Shown here piece after piece: positions 63,017 through 64,000 of a DNA stretch of 64,000 nucleotides. The stretch spans positions 5,773,501-5,837,500 of the forward strand of contig NC_066266.1 of assembly GCF_905404315.1 (NCBI RefSeq), given 5' to 3'. Each line of letters opens with the position of its first letter. Position 1 is the first letter of the stretch. The notes under the pieces are model-generated. The model was not told the origin of the DNA, made no database searches, and saw only the letters and a program-made list of their open reading frames with translations. Position numbers and translations under genes: made by a program. This DNA is from Leptidea sinapis. Taxonomy: Eukaryota > Arthropoda > Insecta > Lepidoptera > Pieridae.

Positions 63017-63326
63017 GAAGGCTCTTTTGCGCAGGAAACCGGCTAGATTTTGGGTATCACAACTTCGCCTATTTCTGCCGTGAAGCAGTAATGTGTAAAC
63101 ATTACTATGTTTCGGTCTGAAGGGGCTGTAGCTGGTGAAATTAGTGGACAAACGAGACTTAACATCTTATGTCTCAAGGGGACAGGCGTAATTGTAGTAC
63201 CGCTTAGAATTTTTGAGATTTTTCAAGAATTCAAAGCAGCACTGCATTGTAATACGCAGGGCGTATCAATAACCATCAGCAGAACGGCCTGATCGTCTCC
63301 TCCTCCCTTATTTTCATATAAAAAAT
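63017..63326 (+). mobile_element. Family A element, copy 13
   Basis: Near complete: GAAGGCTCTTTTGCGCAGGA, TTGGGTATCACAACTTCGCC, AGTAATGTGTAAACATTACT (hairpin intact), GGTCTGAAGGGGCTGTAGC. The larger hairpin is damaged (ACCGCTTAGAATTTTTG / TTCAAAGCAGCAC). Ends TTTTCATATAAAAAA. Confidence 0.9.
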
Positions 63327-63439
63327 ACACTTAATGTGTATTCTATCCATTTTCATTTGTTCTTGCGGATTGTGAATATGACGTTATTAACTATCTTGTA
63401 TTTCTGATAAGATTATTCCATTTTCCATTTATCTGACAA

Positions 63440-63577
63440 TTACATGTATTCTAAATTTTTCCCTATTATTTGCTCTACAACAAAGATATGGTCGTGTGTT
63501 GAGTAGCCGCTTCTGAATCCCGCTTGATCTTTTGGTTAAGTCTCATCAAGTTTACATCTTGTAAAACAGTACAGAAT
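63440..63577 (-). pseudogene. RTE-like reverse transcriptase fragment
   Basis: Minus-strand frame: QAGFRSGYSTHDHIFVVEQI followed by IGKNLEYM and a stop. 'EQ(A)GFR.GYST.DHI......I' is the segment before motif A in RTE-clade reverse transcriptases, where the enzyme contacts template. Upstream (KLDET, stop, PK) fits loosely. Only about 30 codons are clear. It may come from the same RTE family as the C-terminal tails at 0.2, 25.2, 32.3 and 35.9 kb. Confidence 0.65.
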
Positions 63578-63578
63578 A

Positions 63579-63615
63579 ACCTCAGATGCCTCGTGTAGCG
63601 GTTAAACACGTGTGG
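63579..63615 (+). repeat. Repeat D scrap
   Basis: CCTCAGATGCCTCGTGTAGC and GGTTAAACACGTGTG match the start of D (GATGCGTCGTGTAATGGCGA and AACACGTGTCG). Confidence 0.5.
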
Positions 63616-63619
63616 GATA

Positions 63620-63902
63620 TTTTTGTGTGGAAAAGGAGTATAAACGAGCGTACGGGTCACCTGATATAAGGTTATCACCGCCGCCGGCATTCTTTTGTAA
63701 CACCATAGGATTCACAGGAGCGTTGCCGTCCTTCAAGGATGGTGTGCGCGCTTTTTTGAAGATACCTATGTCATATCATCCAGGAAATACCGAACAAGGC
63801 AGTTCATTCCACAGCATTATACGTGGAAGAAAGCTCCTTGAACACCGCACAGTGGTGGAATGCCACACATCCAGATGGTGGGGATGATATCCTAATTTTT
63901 AG
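63620..63902 (-). mobile_element. LINE C, 3' end, antisense
   Basis: Antisense from the tail (GTGTGGAAAAGGAGTATAAA) through CGAGCGTACGGGTCACCTGA, GGATTCACAGGAGCGTTGCC, AGGCAGTTCATTCCACAGC and AGATGGTGGGGATGATATCC. The protein reading on the minus strand (KLWNELP, YD) is broken by indels. Confidence 0.88.
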
Positions 63903-64000
63903 CGTATTGTGCGAAAGTGGAATTGATTGAAGATTGAATACAAAATAAGTAAGCGGAATATTTACTCAAGATAACTCAAAAAAATTGGACAATAAGTCTA

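Noticed and set aside
1..64000. CRISPR arrays, operons, ribosome-binding sites, bacterial terminators
   Set aside because: The window is eukaryotic; no regularly spaced repeats or prokaryotic gene organisation is present.

Overview
This is a eukaryotic nuclear DNA window, AT-rich and intron-like or intergenic. The evidence points to Lepidoptera (a butterfly or moth). It carries RTE-type and other LINE tails ending in short terminal microsatellites, tRNA-derived SINEs of lepidopteran type, Helitron ends of the form TC...CTAG, mariner/Tc1 remnants and a BEL/Pao fragment. I found no host protein-coding exon I can defend, no rRNA, no functional tRNA gene and no CRISPR. Almost everything recognisable is a transposable element, usually decayed and often nested.

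Layout. 0-10 kb: RTE tail, N repeat, SINE, and remnants of LINE families here named C, D, E and B. 10-16 kb: family A element, mariner C-terminus, a lepidopteran repeat with a 14-bp inverted repeat, and a non-autonomous Helitron. 16-20 kb: BEL/Pao integrase tail with polypurine tract and LTR start, then a dimeric tRNA-like SINE with a 13-bp target-site duplication (TSD), itself invaded by an A element. 20-25 kb: an internally deleted Tc1 transposon with TIRs and a truncated transposase, a SINE, and a 360-bp mariner MITE. 25-30 kb: several LINE C-terminal fragments, including a composite at 27.6-29.4 kb. 32-33.3 kb: an RTE tail interrupted twice. 33.9-38.7 kb: two 320-bp Helitrons in opposite orientation, a MITE keeping the first codons of a THAP protein, and a Harbinger-like MITE. 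40.6-43.1 kb: RT part of LINE B, then a Helitron broken by a Penelope-like tail with a 34-bp inverted repeat. 47.4-48.2 kb: a LINE C tail flanked by unusually long (about 88 bp) direct repeats. 49-58 kb: more A elements, a Penelope-like GIY-YIG remnant, an antisense LINE B endonuclease fragment, and a tRNA-bearing Helitron split by a LINE with a possible 3' transduction. 59.7-62.9 kb: the best-preserved element, LINE B (endonuclease plus reverse transcriptase, terminal repeats of the TTTTATGCC type), disabled by two frameshifts and a GDFN to GEFN change.

How the parts relate. The dispersed A, B and C copies show repeated waves of retrotransposition. LINE B copies at 40.6 and 59.7 kb are nearly identical, so B was active recently. 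Nesting gives relative ages: RTE tail before A; dimeric SINE before A; K repeat before LINE C; Helitron H before both LINE B and the Penelope-like tail. Family names A-T are local labels. Clade assignments rest on remembered motifs and were not checked against a repeat library.
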